A stretch of DNA of 64,000 bases from Flaccisagitta enflata (Eukaryota > Chaetognatha > Sagittoidea > Aphragmophora), in NCBI GenBank assembly GCA_965153355.1, contig OZ231127.1:23560001-23624000 (forward strand), read 5' to 3'. A program made the translations under genes and the position numbers. The stretch's first letter is position 1. Every line of letters starts with the position of its first letter. This document shows positions 37,440 through 50,657 of this stretch, piece by piece. Below the pieces are notes generated by a model that saw nothing but the letters and a program-made list of their open reading frames with translations, was not told the origin of the DNA and made no database searches.

Positions 37440-37533
<94 letters not shown>

Positions 37534-37534
37534 T
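37204..37534. repeat. (CTGT)n/(CTTT)n/(CT)n serial microsatellite, unit 2
   Basis: CTGT units extend over 37205-37267 and again to about 37390, then CTTT/CTGT, then CT from 37445. Confidence 0.95.
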
Positions 37535-38256
37535 TTTCCAGTGTAAGATCAAAGGGTTTTTCTCATAAATGCGGCGCGGTGTTTTTCAGACGACGATTTT
37601 TCCCTCGATATTCTGTCCTTCATTTCCTCTTCCTTCCGATTTTCCTCTTCTTTCTTTCTCCTCTTTCCTTCAATCTTCCTTTCCTTCTTTCCTTCTTTCC
37701 TTTTTTCTCCTCCATATACTTGCCTTCGCTTCCCTTACACCTCTCTTCAAAACGCCTTACTGCGATTCACTGCGATTCGAATGCCCGTTATATCTGTCCG
37801 TTCGTCTGTCTCCTCCAGCACCCATCTGTTCGTACATCCATCTACTCAGGTATAATCGAGAATAGCCGTTATATCTAACCAAGTTCGATCCTGGGATAAA
37901 TGGTTTGTTTCTTTTGCTGTCCGGAGGCTAGCGCTGACCAGATTCTCTACTTATCACCCTTTGGCGAGCCTCTCTTCCTATTTTCTCCACTTTTGCATGA
38001 ACTTATCAATCACAAATCTGTTCTCGAGTTTCTCTTGCTTCTTACCTCGATACAAGCCTCTTTCATAAAGAAAACCATGTTGTCTCTTACTACAGCATTT
38101 CTTATTCTCATTCCGCATTGATCCTCGCGTGTATGCACACTTTTCTTTCGCTTGTTTAACCTTTTCTCTACCGGAGCTCGAGACAGCATTTCTTCTGTCT
38201 CTTCTTCTGTACTTTCTCCCCTCCTCTCAATGTCTTTTTCGTCCCATATCTTCCTT

Positions 38257-38466
38257 CGCGGACTCGCGACTCTACAAGAGGCTTGGCTCGTGCGTCCATC
38301 CATTCACCCGTCTGTCGGTCCGTCCATTGGTCGGTAGTTAATGCTTGAGTCCAAAAATGTAAAAATGTGCATTTGAGGTGATGAGGTTGTGATTGTGTTT
38401 TGGGGGTTGAGTGTTGTATGCCCGTGCCTACCTGTCCGTGACGATATTGTAACCGCGGATTACTTG
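38257..38466 (+). mobile_element. Family A-like element, diverged, unit 2
   Basis: Paralogue of 30192-30402 with a few substitutions (CTCTACAAGAGG here, GTTACAAGAGG there). Confidence 0.7.
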
Positions 38467-38809
38467 CTTTCAGATCCACTTGTAATAGTATTTACCCCTT
38501 TCCCCCTCCCCACCCTTTTCTTTCATAACCCCCATAACCCCGATAACCTTCCTCTCCTTAACATGTCATGCTCGCCTTGTTCTTTTCTTTTTCTTTTATT
38601 TCTTCCTCTCAGTCTCTCCAAAAAAATCACGGAAATTGCTGAAGTCGCATCAATTCGATTTGCTTTTGTTTGCTATCGCTCGCATTTCCTTGATTAATGA
38701 ATTTGTTTTGCTTCTTTGTATTTTCTCCACGCGTTTTGTGCTGGCGGCCGAAATTTCGAAGCCAAAGACAAGCATTTCGTGAGATCGACTGCAGTGTGTG
38801 TGTGTGAAG

Positions 38810-38879
<70 letters not shown>

Positions 38880-38912
38880 GACAGAGACAGAGAGAGAGAG
38901 ACAGAGACAGAG
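38810..38912. repeat. Short (GA)n then (ACAG)n, unit 2
   Basis: GA to 38830, ACAG tetramers to about 38878, then mixed ACAGAG. This is the altered counterpart of the pure GA tract at 30757-30870. Confidence 0.95.
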
Positions 38913-39585
38913 AGGCTAAAAGAGCCATTCCTCACTACAACCAAAACCTGACGTAACTAAGTAGCTTCGAGGCTTTTATATTTCAGTCCATAGTGACAGG
39001 TCAGTCATTTCGTCAGAAAGGAAACGTCAGATGGTCAGACTTTCTTTGTTAGCCTAAAATTTCTTTAACATGCCCCAATAGGCAATAATGAGCTATCATC
39101 GCGCAGACCGATGCGCTGATCTAGGTTTAAGAAAATGCGTGATCAAAGTCCTGACAAATGGACGTGTGAGGTACTTTGGATTTGGGATTTTGTACCAAGC
39201 GCAGTTAAAGGACTTCCTAAGGAAATCTTGGTCATTGAATCACTGTGTTTTATAGTGTCAAGGGGAGGTTTCACGTGAAATGATTGCCAATCTTTTTACA
39301 CATCATCGACTGGCTGAATGAATACTGACAATCATATTTTTTTTATTGATTTATGAAGATTCAACAATTATCTTCTTGCCTACAAATACTGTGGCACATA
39401 TGATGTAAGTAAAATTATCTTACAAACCAAAATTCTAACAAAAATCTTAATATTCAGTAAACATTAGTCAGCTTAGGAATCCGGGCTGAATGAGCTCCCA
39501 ATCACTATGACACTTCAGTTATGATTCATTCAAAATTTACTGAAGATGATTAAGATAAAATATCATTTCCAAACTGTTCAGCAAA

Positions 39586-39587
<2 letters not shown>

Positions 39588-39663
<76 letters not shown>
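39588..39663. repeat. (CT)n tract, 76 bp, unit 2
   Basis: Pure run, nearly the same length as in unit 1. Confidence 0.97.
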
Positions 39664-39666
<3 letters not shown>

Positions 39667-40242
39667 CTTTGCTCATTTTTTTTTTCTTACAAAAATATTT
39701 CTTCTCTTCAAATCTTCGGACAAAAACTAGATTTGATTGGTTTTTCTGACGCAGTATGAAGTCCAAATTGAGTTCCTTTTCCCCCGAAGGGAAATTAAAA
39801 GAAACTTTAAAAGCTTTTTAATGAAGTAAGGGGCTCTGATTTGTTACTTCGAGAGTTTTTCGTTAAGAAATCAAACAAACGTTTAAACAAGTAATGAGCC
39901 CTGAGAAGAAAAAAATGGCCTCCGACGGCTTCTAACCATGGGCGAAACATTTCTTTTTATGTTAAAGAAAAGATATCATTTTCTCCGTGAGATGAATACG
40001 ATTAATTGTTAGCTGAAAATACATCCGCGTGTCTTTGTTGGGTAAAATTCCCACAAAGACTACTTTTTTTTTAAATGTTGACCACTTAGGATGATTGGAA
40101 AATGAAAAGGCATAAATAGGGTCTCGGTGGAGAGCAGGACGATGCAATATTTTTTAGATTTGAGATTTCAAACGTGTGCCAACCAATATTGATGATGAGT
40201 GGGCGTATGTGAATGCGTGGAATCGAGTTGTTTTCTTGGCAC

Positions 40243-40337
40243 TATGATCTATGATCTATAATCTATTATCTATGATCTATGAACTATGATCTATGATCTA
40301 TGATCTATGATCTATGATCAATGATCTATGATCTATG
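40243..40337. repeat. (ATGATCT)n heptamer array, unit 2
   Basis: About 13 units with substitutions (ATAATCT, ATTATCT, ATGAACT, ATGATCA). Confidence 0.92.
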
Positions 40338-41238
40338 TTCTATATGAGTCTGTAAGATGTGAACACAAAAGTGAGCCGGAAGGAACGTTGATTATCGATC
40401 ATGAATAGGATCGGCAGGGTACGATTGTTGAGTACAAATGTCCACCCAACTGCACTGTATGCTTCTAGAAACAGTTTACGGCCTTGTTCCAATCACCTTG
40501 GTTATCAAAACAAAAGGTTTGATCCATATTTCTTAAACGAAGATACGCTTATATCAATATGTTAATCAAAGGATTTACGCAGCGTTTATATTTTATATGA
40601 AATAAATCATATTGCATTTGTGAGAGGCGATGTGAAGGAAATCAAAGAAAGAGGAAGTTTGAGTTGTATCAAAAGAGGGAAAAAGGAAGCGTGGGCTTTC
40701 GTATTAAAATCCATCTTCTACGAGATCAAGATTTCCCGTTGTGCATAAAAAAAAATATCTTAACTTTATTAAAACGAATGATAAAAAATATTTAAAAGAA
40801 ATTCAAACCCATTTCAGTTTGTTTGACTGTATCATCGTCTCTCTAAAAACAACTCTCTTTTGACAAACGTTTTGTCCTCATTGAGGATATGTGCAACAGG
40901 CAGTGTTTCAAATTTCAAATGTCTTTTAGAATGCGCTGTCATCCCATTTGCTACGGGGATAGTATGAGAAATTTTAATGACTATCTCCTATGAAATCAAG
41001 GCCGTGAAACACACAACTTGGTGCATAGTGTAGCAAGTGCGTTACGGACCATCAGAGAGACAGAAAGAGAGGAAGACAGACAGAGGGACAGACATACAGA
41101 CAAACAGGCAGACAGATGGACGATTACTAGTGCATGCAAAAATCTGGAAAAAAAGCACACCACAATTTTTAAACATTTGCATCTCGAAACCAAAGAATAA
41201 GTGGGATATGCCACCGCGTGTTCCGTCGTGCATTTCGC

Positions 41239-41437
<199 letters not shown>

Positions 41438-42666
41438 TCATATCCCTCGTTGTTTGAGGAGTTTCACAATAAAAACACAGGAGCAAAAATCAACACGGCG
41501 CTTTGCCGTGACCAGAATAAACCCAGCCAATTTCTAAACTGCCGAGTGTGGCACTGAAGCGTGACAATCGCAAAAACAAGTCATGAATGCATCTCACCCA
41601 CTTATTAAATGGCTACCTTACCCTTTTTAAGTTTCGTGGGATTACAATGCAATAGCAAGGTATAGCATGCTTGGCTGACTGATTATTTTTGGTTACATCA
41701 TAGATTCAATATTCCATTCTAAAACCCTTGGATGACTCTGTGGCGTAATAATCCCCGGGAAAACTCTATTGGGAGCGTGTCTTTTGTTCATCCTAATTCA
41801 AACTCGACTTACTTGAGCCTCTTCACCACTAGTTTACTGGATATGCACACGACGGACGACCTGGATTTACACACGACGCTTGTGCATAAAATCTTTGAGC
41901 AACAGTTATCTCTGTTGATTATCGCGTTATTTCATTCATGTGTTGACTAAATTTTCTCACGCGCCATTCAAGTGTCTTTAACTGCATTGTCAAATGCATT
42001 TCCTATTTTCCTTTTATCCTGAAAGTTATCTCTTTTTTACAACTATTAATTCGGCTATCATTGTGATTTTTTTTTCTGCTTCAGTTTTGAAAGAATTAAA
42101 CCATTTGAGGGGATAGAGAGAACGATGAATGAATCAACTTCGAACGAGGTTGAGATAGCGACATATGCTAGTTAGTCCCGTGACCAGACAATCAATGCAA
42201 TGCTGCCGGGAGTTTTTCCCCTCCCTTTTTAAACCGGGTGCACGCTACTATCTAAGCACTTGTTATGTTTTTTTTGGCTGTGTCAAACTTTGCCAAACTT
42301 TGCTGTGCCAAACTTTGCTGTGTCAAACTTTAAGATGCATGCTAAAGCTAAAGGGTAATGTGTAAGAACCTGTGAATTTGTCTGCTGACTTGTGTTTTCC
42401 ATCGGACAGAAAACCAAGACCGCACTTTTGAGATAGGTATCAAATAAGAGGATATGCGGGTTATCACCCATCCGACCAAACAATCCGCCTACCACTACAC
42501 GATTTATCCATCTACCGGTCTGACCAACCAACGTAGGAAAACGAGTCAAGGATATGGAAGTCCCGTGCTTTTTTCAGCCTTGTTCAATCTCTTTTTTCTT
42601 TTCTTGTTTACCCATGGCAAAACTTAACTTGATTTGCTGCTTGTTTACGCGAAGGAGAACCCAGAT

Positions 42667-42721
42667 TAGTAGGTACAAAACAGGTGATCTAACTCCGAAA
42701 GATTCCAAGATTCAAACAGGT

Positions 42722-42752
<31 letters not shown>

Positions 42753-43440
42753 TGGGGACTGGGGACTGGGGAAGGGATTACACGTGAATGGAAGAGAATG
42801 GCAGGGGGAGATTGATTGATTGTTGTTTCGTTACAAAGGGACATGAATGTTGAGCAAACCAACTCATAGTGAGCAGCAATAGCCATAGCCCACAGCTACT
42901 GTAGTCGGCTGCAGTCTTCCTTTCTCCAAAATTCAAGTCCCCGAAGATTGGAATAAAATGCTCTAACAAGCAAAAGAAAAAAACCCACATAATCAATGAA
43001 GAGTTCGGGGATTCATTATCATCAAATGAATAACATCATTACAACAATGATAACTTCATCGAGTTGTTTGTGGAACAGCAATGTTGTTATTGGGGAATTG
43101 TTTGAGGCGGAAAAATCTCTAGTTCCTGATTCCGAAATGAATGTTTTTCTTTTCTTATTATTCAATAAAGTTCGGACAATTCGGGCTTGATTACAAGGGT
43201 GTAGGCCCGGGGATGAGGCTTAAGATTTCGGCCACAGAATGTGAAAAGGATTTCCCCTGAAATGGAAGAACAGAGGTAGAGTCACACTGGACGGGAGAAA
43301 TCAAGGTGAACTCTTCCATGGATTTCAGCGTGGGATGTGATTTGATACAATGAACAACGAAATAAGGGGGAGAGTGGGGTTCTAATTCGAATCGAACCTT
43401 CTTGACTAGCTCGATAGATAAATATGGGAGCATGTAAGAG
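42667..43440. other. No gene seen; short (GA)n
   Basis: Sequence downstream of the duplication with GA at 42722-42749 and three GGGGACT repeats after it. Nothing recognisable. Confidence 0.45.
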
Positions 43441-43550
43441 CAAGGGCAGGGGGTCGTGAAAGAGACGAGAAGGGGTAGGGGTCTAGGAAGAGGGGCGGGG
43501 AGGGGGTTTCGGAAAGGGGCGGGGAGGGGGTTTTGGAAGGGGGGAGTGTC
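43440..43550 (+). repeat. G-rich block with quadruplex-capable motif
   Basis: GGGGCGGGGAGGGGG occurs twice (about 43493-43507 and 43516-43531), separated by TTTCGGAAA. A flanking GGGGTAGGGG and GGGGGG give more than six G-runs of four or more within 60 bp. Two ~24-bp direct repeats underlie it. The minus-strand frame through it is Pro-rich. Confidence 0.8.
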
Positions 43551-43827
43551 GTTCAGGAGTTGGTTGTTATCCAATCATTGAAAAGGAAAATCCGACAAAT
43601 TTGAAGAAAGGCGATTCATGAGTTCAAATTTCGGATTTGGTATTTCTGATCCGAGTTTTCGGGGATCATCATTATCATCGATCTCGTCATTACGAATCTC
43701 GAATTACCAACGCGCGGATTTGCAAAATCAATCTCGATTTGCATGACCCAATTTATCCGATAAATGTAAGACTCGAGGGTCAGTCATGGGTTTGTATTTA
43801 GCGGCAGTGCATTTTGACAAGGCGCTC

Positions 43828-43828
<1 letters not shown>

Positions 43829-43915
<87 letters not shown>
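43829..43915. repeat. (CT)n tract, 87 bp
   Basis: Pure run. Confidence 0.97.
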
Positions 43916-43918
<3 letters not shown>

Positions 43919-44733
43919 ATCACACAATGTGATGCATCATCATCAAACGCAAAATGTCCAAGCTCAAAGGCAAGCAAAAGAGTGCCTGAGTTGATTCCCG
44001 GGGTAAAGTAATGTGAGGCAAAGAAATAACCAAACACCTCCAGCTTAGTTATCCCGTTCAAAAGGGCACTGCGAATGCCTTAGATTAAGTGAAATAACAC
44101 TCAACGACCGAATGAAGATATTCAACGATGAAACTTACCAGATATGCGGATCCGATCAAAGAAATTTTGTTGCATGTAAAGTCAAATGTGAAGTGTGCGT
44201 GTCCACTTCTACCTTACCTATGCATCAGGCAGAGATCATTTCACTGCAAGATCTTAGGAACGGAGTAGTACCCTACATTTCCACAAATCTTCAAGTCACG
44301 TCAATATTCCACTTACCAACTCTTCTCACACGTTGCTCGTTTTATCATTGATCGACAGTCTATCTATTCAGCTATTATATTCAAAATTTCTTTCGTTATT
44401 GCATTAATTGACTCACGCGCCTGAACCCCGAAATGTCTATGAAATAATTAGTAAGGATTCGGACTGTTTGACACACGCCGATCCAAGGGTCTACTTGTCC
44501 CTTTGTTTTGTTAGTTTTTTCACTATATGCTCAAACATTGAAGACTGATGAAAAATGGAAGAGGGGAGTTGTTAACTTGTCGTCCCTTTTATAATGAAGT
44601 GTTTTAGAAAAAAAATATTCAAAAGAATAACTCGCAAAATCAATGAAATATGCAGGGTAATTCCCCTCATTGAGACTCTCTCAGCGGTGCTCATTTTTGT
44701 AAATGCTTTGTGTCATGCCTTTTTTTCTTAAAA
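43916..44733. other. No gene seen
   Basis: Unique-looking sequence. A 79-codon open frame at 44112-44351 has fairly even composition but no domain I recognise. Confidence 0.4.
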
Positions 44734-44940
44734 AGCACGTGCACGCGAGTCCAAAATAGGCTATGTCTGTCCCTAAGTTGGAACTCCGGTTACTCAGTCT
44801 TTTGGTCCTTCGATCATTTGGTCTGTAATGCCCAAGTTGAAAAGTGTATGGAACGGATCTTCCACCCCTGCCCACATACAAACCACTGAAATTAGCCGTG
44901 TGTATGGCTACGGTCATTTTTAGGACAGGCCGGATCTTGT
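44734..44940 (+). mobile_element. Family A element, degraded
   Basis: AAGCACGTGCACGCGAGTCC, degenerate GTCC-like repeats, AGTTGAAAAGTGTATGG, CCACCCCTGCCCACAT and AGGCCGGATCTTGT follow the family order with many changes. Confidence 0.6.
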
Positions 44941-46586
44941 ACCCATCTTTCTGTTGTCGTTTTACAAATGACACCTTTCTATACTTCATTATTGACAAGG
45001 TGGGTCAAAAAATTGGTTACAGCGATCTACTTGTTGCACAAATACATCTCATAAAAAAGGAGAGTAAAGACAAAAAAGTCAGTCGTTTATCATTGGTATT
45101 AATGACGGGGTCGAATCTGGGAGGTGAAATGCTCCCAACAGTCGATGAGATGGGACCTGAGAGGGGAGGGGGAAGGTGAGAGGTGAGAGGTGAGAGGGAA
45201 GGTGAGAGATGAGACGGGAGGTAAGAGGGGGAGTAAGAGGGGAGGGGAGTGGAAAAAGGATTTGGCGAAAGGAGAAGGAAACTACCTATTTTAGGTTCTT
45301 TGTAGTTACAGATTAAGGATGAAAGGGGTTAAGATAGAATGAAAGTGAGAAAAGGGGGTATTCATCAATGCAGAGACTTTATATGGTGAGCGTTTCTCGT
45401 GGACATTACAAGTTTCAATAAGACTTGAAAATGAGTTGGATAAGAAAACATAAGCATCAACAAAACGCTTAGATTTGAAAAAGAGTTAACGAAAATCCTT
45501 TTTAAATTTTAGATCCAACGATAAAAGCGAGAGACTCTAGAACAAGACATTTTAGATGAAAATAAAGGATGGGAGCTGAGTTTTAGAACTTTATAAAGGA
45601 ACATTGCTTTTAATACATGTTTATAATAAAAAAAGATTATCTCGTCACGTCACTAGTTAAGGGCCCGACTCGGACTACTTCTCTCCATGGATAAAAAAGG
45701 GGGGCAAAAAGAGAAGAAAGATCGAGGCATAAATCAAAGTCATAAACGATATAAGAGGTGCAAGGTGGGTTTGGGAGCGATTGACAGATTACGACCCTTT
45801 GGAGAATATTTCACGTCTTCGAGTTTAAATCGTCTCAAGGTTGTAACGAAAGGAAAACAGAGAAATCGTTACCTAAACGAGATCTGGTAAAATGGGGAAG
45901 CTCGCGCGCGGCGGATGTGAATTATGATGAGAAGCCGAAGTTACGACGATAGAAACTCGAGGGAGAAAGAGTGATTGAAATCTACGTCGGGCTGGAGACA
46001 AAACCAAATTTGTCATAAATAACATCATTTAAATAACGATCAAACAAACAGAGACATCAACGATGATACGAGTAAGAAGAAACGCGCGAGATCGTAAAGA
46101 TGCCACAGGAACGGATGGAAACACGCGATTAAAAAAAAAAGTAGTCTGTTTTATAGACTGGGAAAAATTCCAACACTTTAAAAACATTTCGTGGATTTCA
46201 TGTGGATTATGAAAAAATGGAACCACATTTTTTCGTTTCCTTTTTTGTTACACTATTTCTTTAGTGGATAAGAAAACAATACCACGCACCACTTCGTCGA
46301 GACTACGACGAAAAAAAGAGAAAAATGACATCAACGCTATTATTTCAAAGCTCAGAAGTGTCTAATTGGGGGCAGATTAATCTCATCTTTTTGATTTTTG
46401 TTATCTCGCCAACGGTGACTGAAGTACTGCTTTACCTGAGTGAGTGCCAATCTAACGAAAAAAGTCCACAATACTGCAATACTGAAAATAACTTCAGCTC
46501 AGTAAATTAGCCTATGCGAACTAACCGTTAAGATGTGATCATTCATGCAATATAATGAGACGCAACTGTAGCTATTTGTTCGTTTT
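44941..46586. other. No gene seen; AGGTGAG-rich patch
   Basis: Purine-rich heptamer-like repeats (GAGAGGTGAGAGG) lie at about 45160-45245. The rest is unique-looking. Open frames (45687-45890, 46325-46510) have no recognisable domain. Confidence 0.45.
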
Positions 46587-46725
46587 AGGTGCGTCATCGC
46601 GTCTCTATTAAAGGTTCATCCCGTCAGTTCGTCAGTTCGTCAGTCCGTCAGTCCATCCATCAGTCAGTTCACTACGCCCTTTAAAATGATGCAAATGACG
46701 CATTGCGTTGCCCAATTTGGCTTGT
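46587..46725 (+). mobile_element. GTCC-bearing element related to family A (subtype C)
   Basis: AGGTGCGTCATCGCGTCTC, ATTAAAGG, GTCAGTTCGTCAGTCC repeats and AATGACGCATTGCGTTGCCC parallel 16771-16885. Confidence 0.55.
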
Positions 46726-46849
46726 TCTGCCTCCGTCCGTCTGCCTGTTTTCCTCACCCACACACAACCTCTCCCTCCCTTTCCCTCTCTGTCGCCATTT
46801 TTTCATTTTTGTTTCTCATTTCAAGTCGTTTGCCAAGCTCAACTCAATA

Positions 46850-47016
46850 AAAGGATGTGTCCGTCCGTCAGATGATCAGTTTTTGGATGTCAGATGATTA
46901 GTTTTTGGATGATTAGTTTTTGGATGACGCGAAAATGGACAAATTCGTGATTTCTGAGCATTACCGCCCCTGCCCAACCGCAAGTGACTACTTATCGGTC
47001 GTGTATCCGGCCTTGC
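46850..47016 (+). mobile_element. Family A 3' part with 15-bp repeat
   Basis: GTCCGTCCGTCAG leads into three ATGATTAGTTTTTGG units, then CCGCCCCTGCCCAACC, CAAGTGACT and GGTCGTGTATCCGGCC + TTG. It is either the 3' part of the element starting at 46587 or a separate copy lacking its 5' hairpin. Confidence 0.6.
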
Positions 47017-47180
47017 TTTTCTTTTGAGATCTTTTTTCTTTTCATTTTCTCTTCTTTTTTCTTTCTTTTGCCTTCGTGATTATCGAACTTACGACCTCAA
47101 AATTCTCCCCAGAATTTCAAAGCGTCAGGTTGAGATGATGAATGACTGCAACAGATATTTGCTTCTTTCTTTCTTTTTTT

Positions 47181-48493
47181 GGGCAGCGGCCCCGAAGGGG
47201 ACGAAGTCCTGTAGAACACAGGGGGAATCTGTCCGTCCGTCCGTACGTCCGTACGTCCGTCCGTCCATCCCCCCACCCGGCCCCACCCTCAGGGCTGCGT
47301 CTCCTTTGGGGCCCGAAATCCAAACTGTATCACCCTCGATTATAGGTGGAAATACAATGGAGTTTGTAAGGCAACTCCACAAATGTGGATGTTAATTTTG
47401 GGCCATAGGGTCAAATCGGTGTTTCATGAATTTCAGTCTGAGTTTTCTATCACAACATCAAGAGTAGCATTTGAGAGCGGGTGCAATGTATGGAGGCACC
47501 AACAGACAGACGGACCAATGTAGTGACCAACCATTGGAAAATAAAACTTCCTAAAAAGTTGTGAGATTGCATTTGAAAGCTAAATTGGGTTTTGCATAGA
47601 AACTTGATTTCAATCAAATGCTAGATTTCTGTAGGCCATGCGACCTTACAGACGCAGCTCCATTTCATTACGTTTTCTCTATGAAAAAGCTCTCAGAGAT
47701 AAATTTCACTCAAAGAATGAACTTTTAACCAAAAAACAACCAAATAACATCAAAAGACATCTGCAATAATGGAGTTTTGCTCAAACTTTATTCTATTTCC
47801 ATAGAAAAGCTAAATTGAGAAGCGTGGTATGGCCCAAATCCAAGCAAAATGGCCCAAATCCAGCCAAAATGGGCCAAATCCAGGCAAAATGGCCTAAGAC
47901 CAGGTAAAATGGGCCAAATCTGCTAAGAAAACCTGAATTCTGGCCTGAGTTCTATTATCTTGGCCCCTTAAACTTAGATTCTAGCTCCCAAAACCCACAG
48001 CCAAGCCTTAGAGACCCAGATCCTGACCTTTGGGACCCAGATTCTGACCTCAAAGACCTAGGTGCTGGCCTTAAAAACCTAAATCCTAACCTCAGAGACC
48101 CAAATCCTGGCCTCAGAAACTGAAATCCTTGCCTCTGAGACCAAGAAATTGGTCTCTGAGACCCAGATTCTGGCCTCAGAGACCCAGATCCTGGCCTGCT
48201 CCTCCCTCAACTTAACCTACAAACTATACAATAAGGGCAAGAGTACCATTGTCCATATACTGCGTTTTGTCATTTCTCCATGGTATTCAATGAAAATTTG
48301 AATTAAAGGGCATTCCGGACAGAAGGAAAGCAGACAGGACGGACGGACGGATGGACGGACGGACAGATTCCCCCTGTGTTCTACAGGACTTCGTCCCCTT
48401 CGGGGCCGCTGCCCTGCTCCCTCTCAACCTTAATCACTTCCTACTCAAGCAGGGCACGGGTACCGCTGACCACTTACTGCCTTTGGGCTGCTA
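47181..48493 (+). mobile_element. Family B element carrying a nested repeat D
   Basis: It starts GGGCAGCGGCCCCGAAGGGG after a T-run. The left inverted repeat includes the CCTGT/ACAGG stem and (GTCC)n/GTAC. The right inverted repeat ends GGGGCCGCTGCCC at 48414, then a 79-bp head ends GGGCTGCTA at 48493 before TT. Repeat D (47331-47829) sits in the core, followed by a ~20-bp minisatellite at 47830-48205. A family A copy begins 13 bp downstream. Confidence 0.78.
47331..47829. repeat. Dispersed repeat D, copy 2, inside family B
   Basis: Aligns with 24206-24702. Its right end abuts ATGGCCCAAATCCAAGC units of the B core. Confidence 0.8.
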
Positions 48494-48505
48494 TTATCCT
48501 TTTTT

Positions 48506-48671
48506 AGTTGCGGACACGCAACTCTATAAGAGGCTTTGTCCGTCCGTCGGTCGGTCCGTCGGTCCGTCGGTCGGTCCGTCGGTCCGTAACCATCGAGTCG
48601 AAAAGTGGGAAAACACGCATTTCCGCCCCTGCCCACCCGTCCGCAACTGATGGCCGTGTATCCGGCCTTGT
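48506..48671 (+). mobile_element. Family A hairpin element, GGAC module type
   Basis: AGTTGCGGACACGCAACT (48506-48523), CTATAAGAGGCTTT, (GTCC/GTCG)n, ATCGAGTCGAAAAGTGGG, GCCCCTGCCCACCC, the distal GTCCGCAACT and GGCCGTGTATCCGGCC + TTGTTT. Nearly identical to 10211-10388 apart from the length of the GTCC tract, so both inserted recently or have been homogenised. Confidence 0.83.
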
Positions 48672-48756
48672 TTTTTCTTTGCTCTCTCTGTGGTTTTCAT
48701 TGGACATCTTCATTCTGGCAACAGCAAGTCGGCCACCATGCCTGAATTTAAAAAAA

Positions 48757-48903
48757 ACAAGGTCGGATGCACGGCTACCTTGGTCACGTGCGGGTGGGCA
48801 GGGGCGGCGAAAAAAGCTAAGCGTGACCGACCGACAGACAGACGGACGGACGGACCGACTAACAGACGGACAGAGCGGGTTGTAGAGTCGCGTGCACGCG
48901 ACT
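48757..48903 (-). mobile_element. Family A hairpin element, GTGC module type
   Basis: On the minus strand: TTTTTAGTCGCG, the palindrome AGTCGCGTGCACGCGACT, CTACAACCCGC, GTCC-type repeats, GCCCCTGCCCACCC, distal GCACGTGACC (two mismatches) and AGCCGTGCATCCGACC + TTGTTT. It lies 85 bp from the oppositely oriented copy at 48506-48671. Confidence 0.8.
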
Positions 48904-49950
<1,047 letters not shown>

Positions 49951-50017
49951 GAACGACAGACGGACCGTCTGACCGACTGTCAGACATGGCGTGTAATAGA
50001 ATCTTGTGCACGTGATT
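49951..50017 (-). mobile_element. Family A 5' fragment, diverged
   Basis: On the minus strand: TTTTTAATCACGTGCACAAGATT, then CTATTACACGCC and GTCTGACAGTCGGTC repeats. Confidence 0.55.
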
Positions 50018-50261
50018 AAAAACAGAAGACACAAGAGGAAAGAAAAACGAAATCGGGATGGGAGAAATGTTTGTTGAGTGTGCTGAGAATGTCTTGTTTA
50101 GAGACAGAAAAAAGACGCGGTTACTAAAGAAATTCCGAATGAGCCTCAAATATACTTAAGTTGAGGTTTTTCCCTTCAAATCTTTTTTTAACTACCGTCC
50201 AACAACATCTAAATGTGCGGAAGAACTAGAAGTGAAGGAACAATAAGATAGTCAACAAAAG

Positions 50262-50351
<90 letters not shown>

Positions 50352-50353
50352 CC
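50262..50353. repeat. (AAC)n trinucleotide tract, 92 bp
   Basis: Pure ACA/CAA/AAC run, complementary in sequence to the TTG tract at 24938. Confidence 0.97.
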
Positions 50354-50463
50354 TAAACATAGGTGGAGGAGGAAAAGGAACAAAAGAGGCGGGGGGGGGG
50401 GGAGTGGAGAGAGAAAAAGAAAGAAAAAAATTTGAAAAAAGAAAAGAACAAGTAGATAAAGAA

Positions 50464-50657
50464 ACAAGTGACGCGGGGTCACAATATCGTTGCGGACGGG
50501 TGGGCAGGGCCTCCAACCCCCATCCACACCCCAAGTCACCCAGTCATGAGCACAAAAGGCATCTAAAACACTCATTTCCGCACTTTTCGACTCGTGGTCA
50601 CGGACAAACGGACCGACGGACGGACAAAGCCTCTTATAGAGTTGCGTGTCCGCAACT
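50464..50657 (-). mobile_element. Family A hairpin element, GGAC module type
   Basis: On the minus strand: TTTTTAGTTGCGGAC, the hairpin AGTTGCGGACACGCAACT, CTATAAGAGGCTTT, GTCCGTCC, a middle segment with GTCGAAAAGTGCGG, then GCCCTGCCCACCCGTCCGCAACG, ATATTGTGACC and CACTTGTTT. The 3' end is of the ATTGTAACC type seen at 17601 and 30192. Confidence 0.75.

Noticed and set aside
43375-43400. tRNA B-box-like GGTTCGATTCG on the minus strand
   Set aside because: No A box at the right distance and no cloverleaf could be drawn around it.
43191-43574. 127-codon minus-strand open frame
   Set aside because: Its Pro-rich start comes from the G-rich block at 43440-43550. No domain, no paralogue and no coding signal I can point to.
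44112-44351. 79-codon plus-strand frame with several Cys
   Set aside because: No zinc-finger or other Cys spacing pattern I recognise, and no second copy.
45108-45125. tRNA T-arm-like GGGTCGAATCTG
   Set aside because: Surrounding sequence does not give acceptor or anticodon stems.
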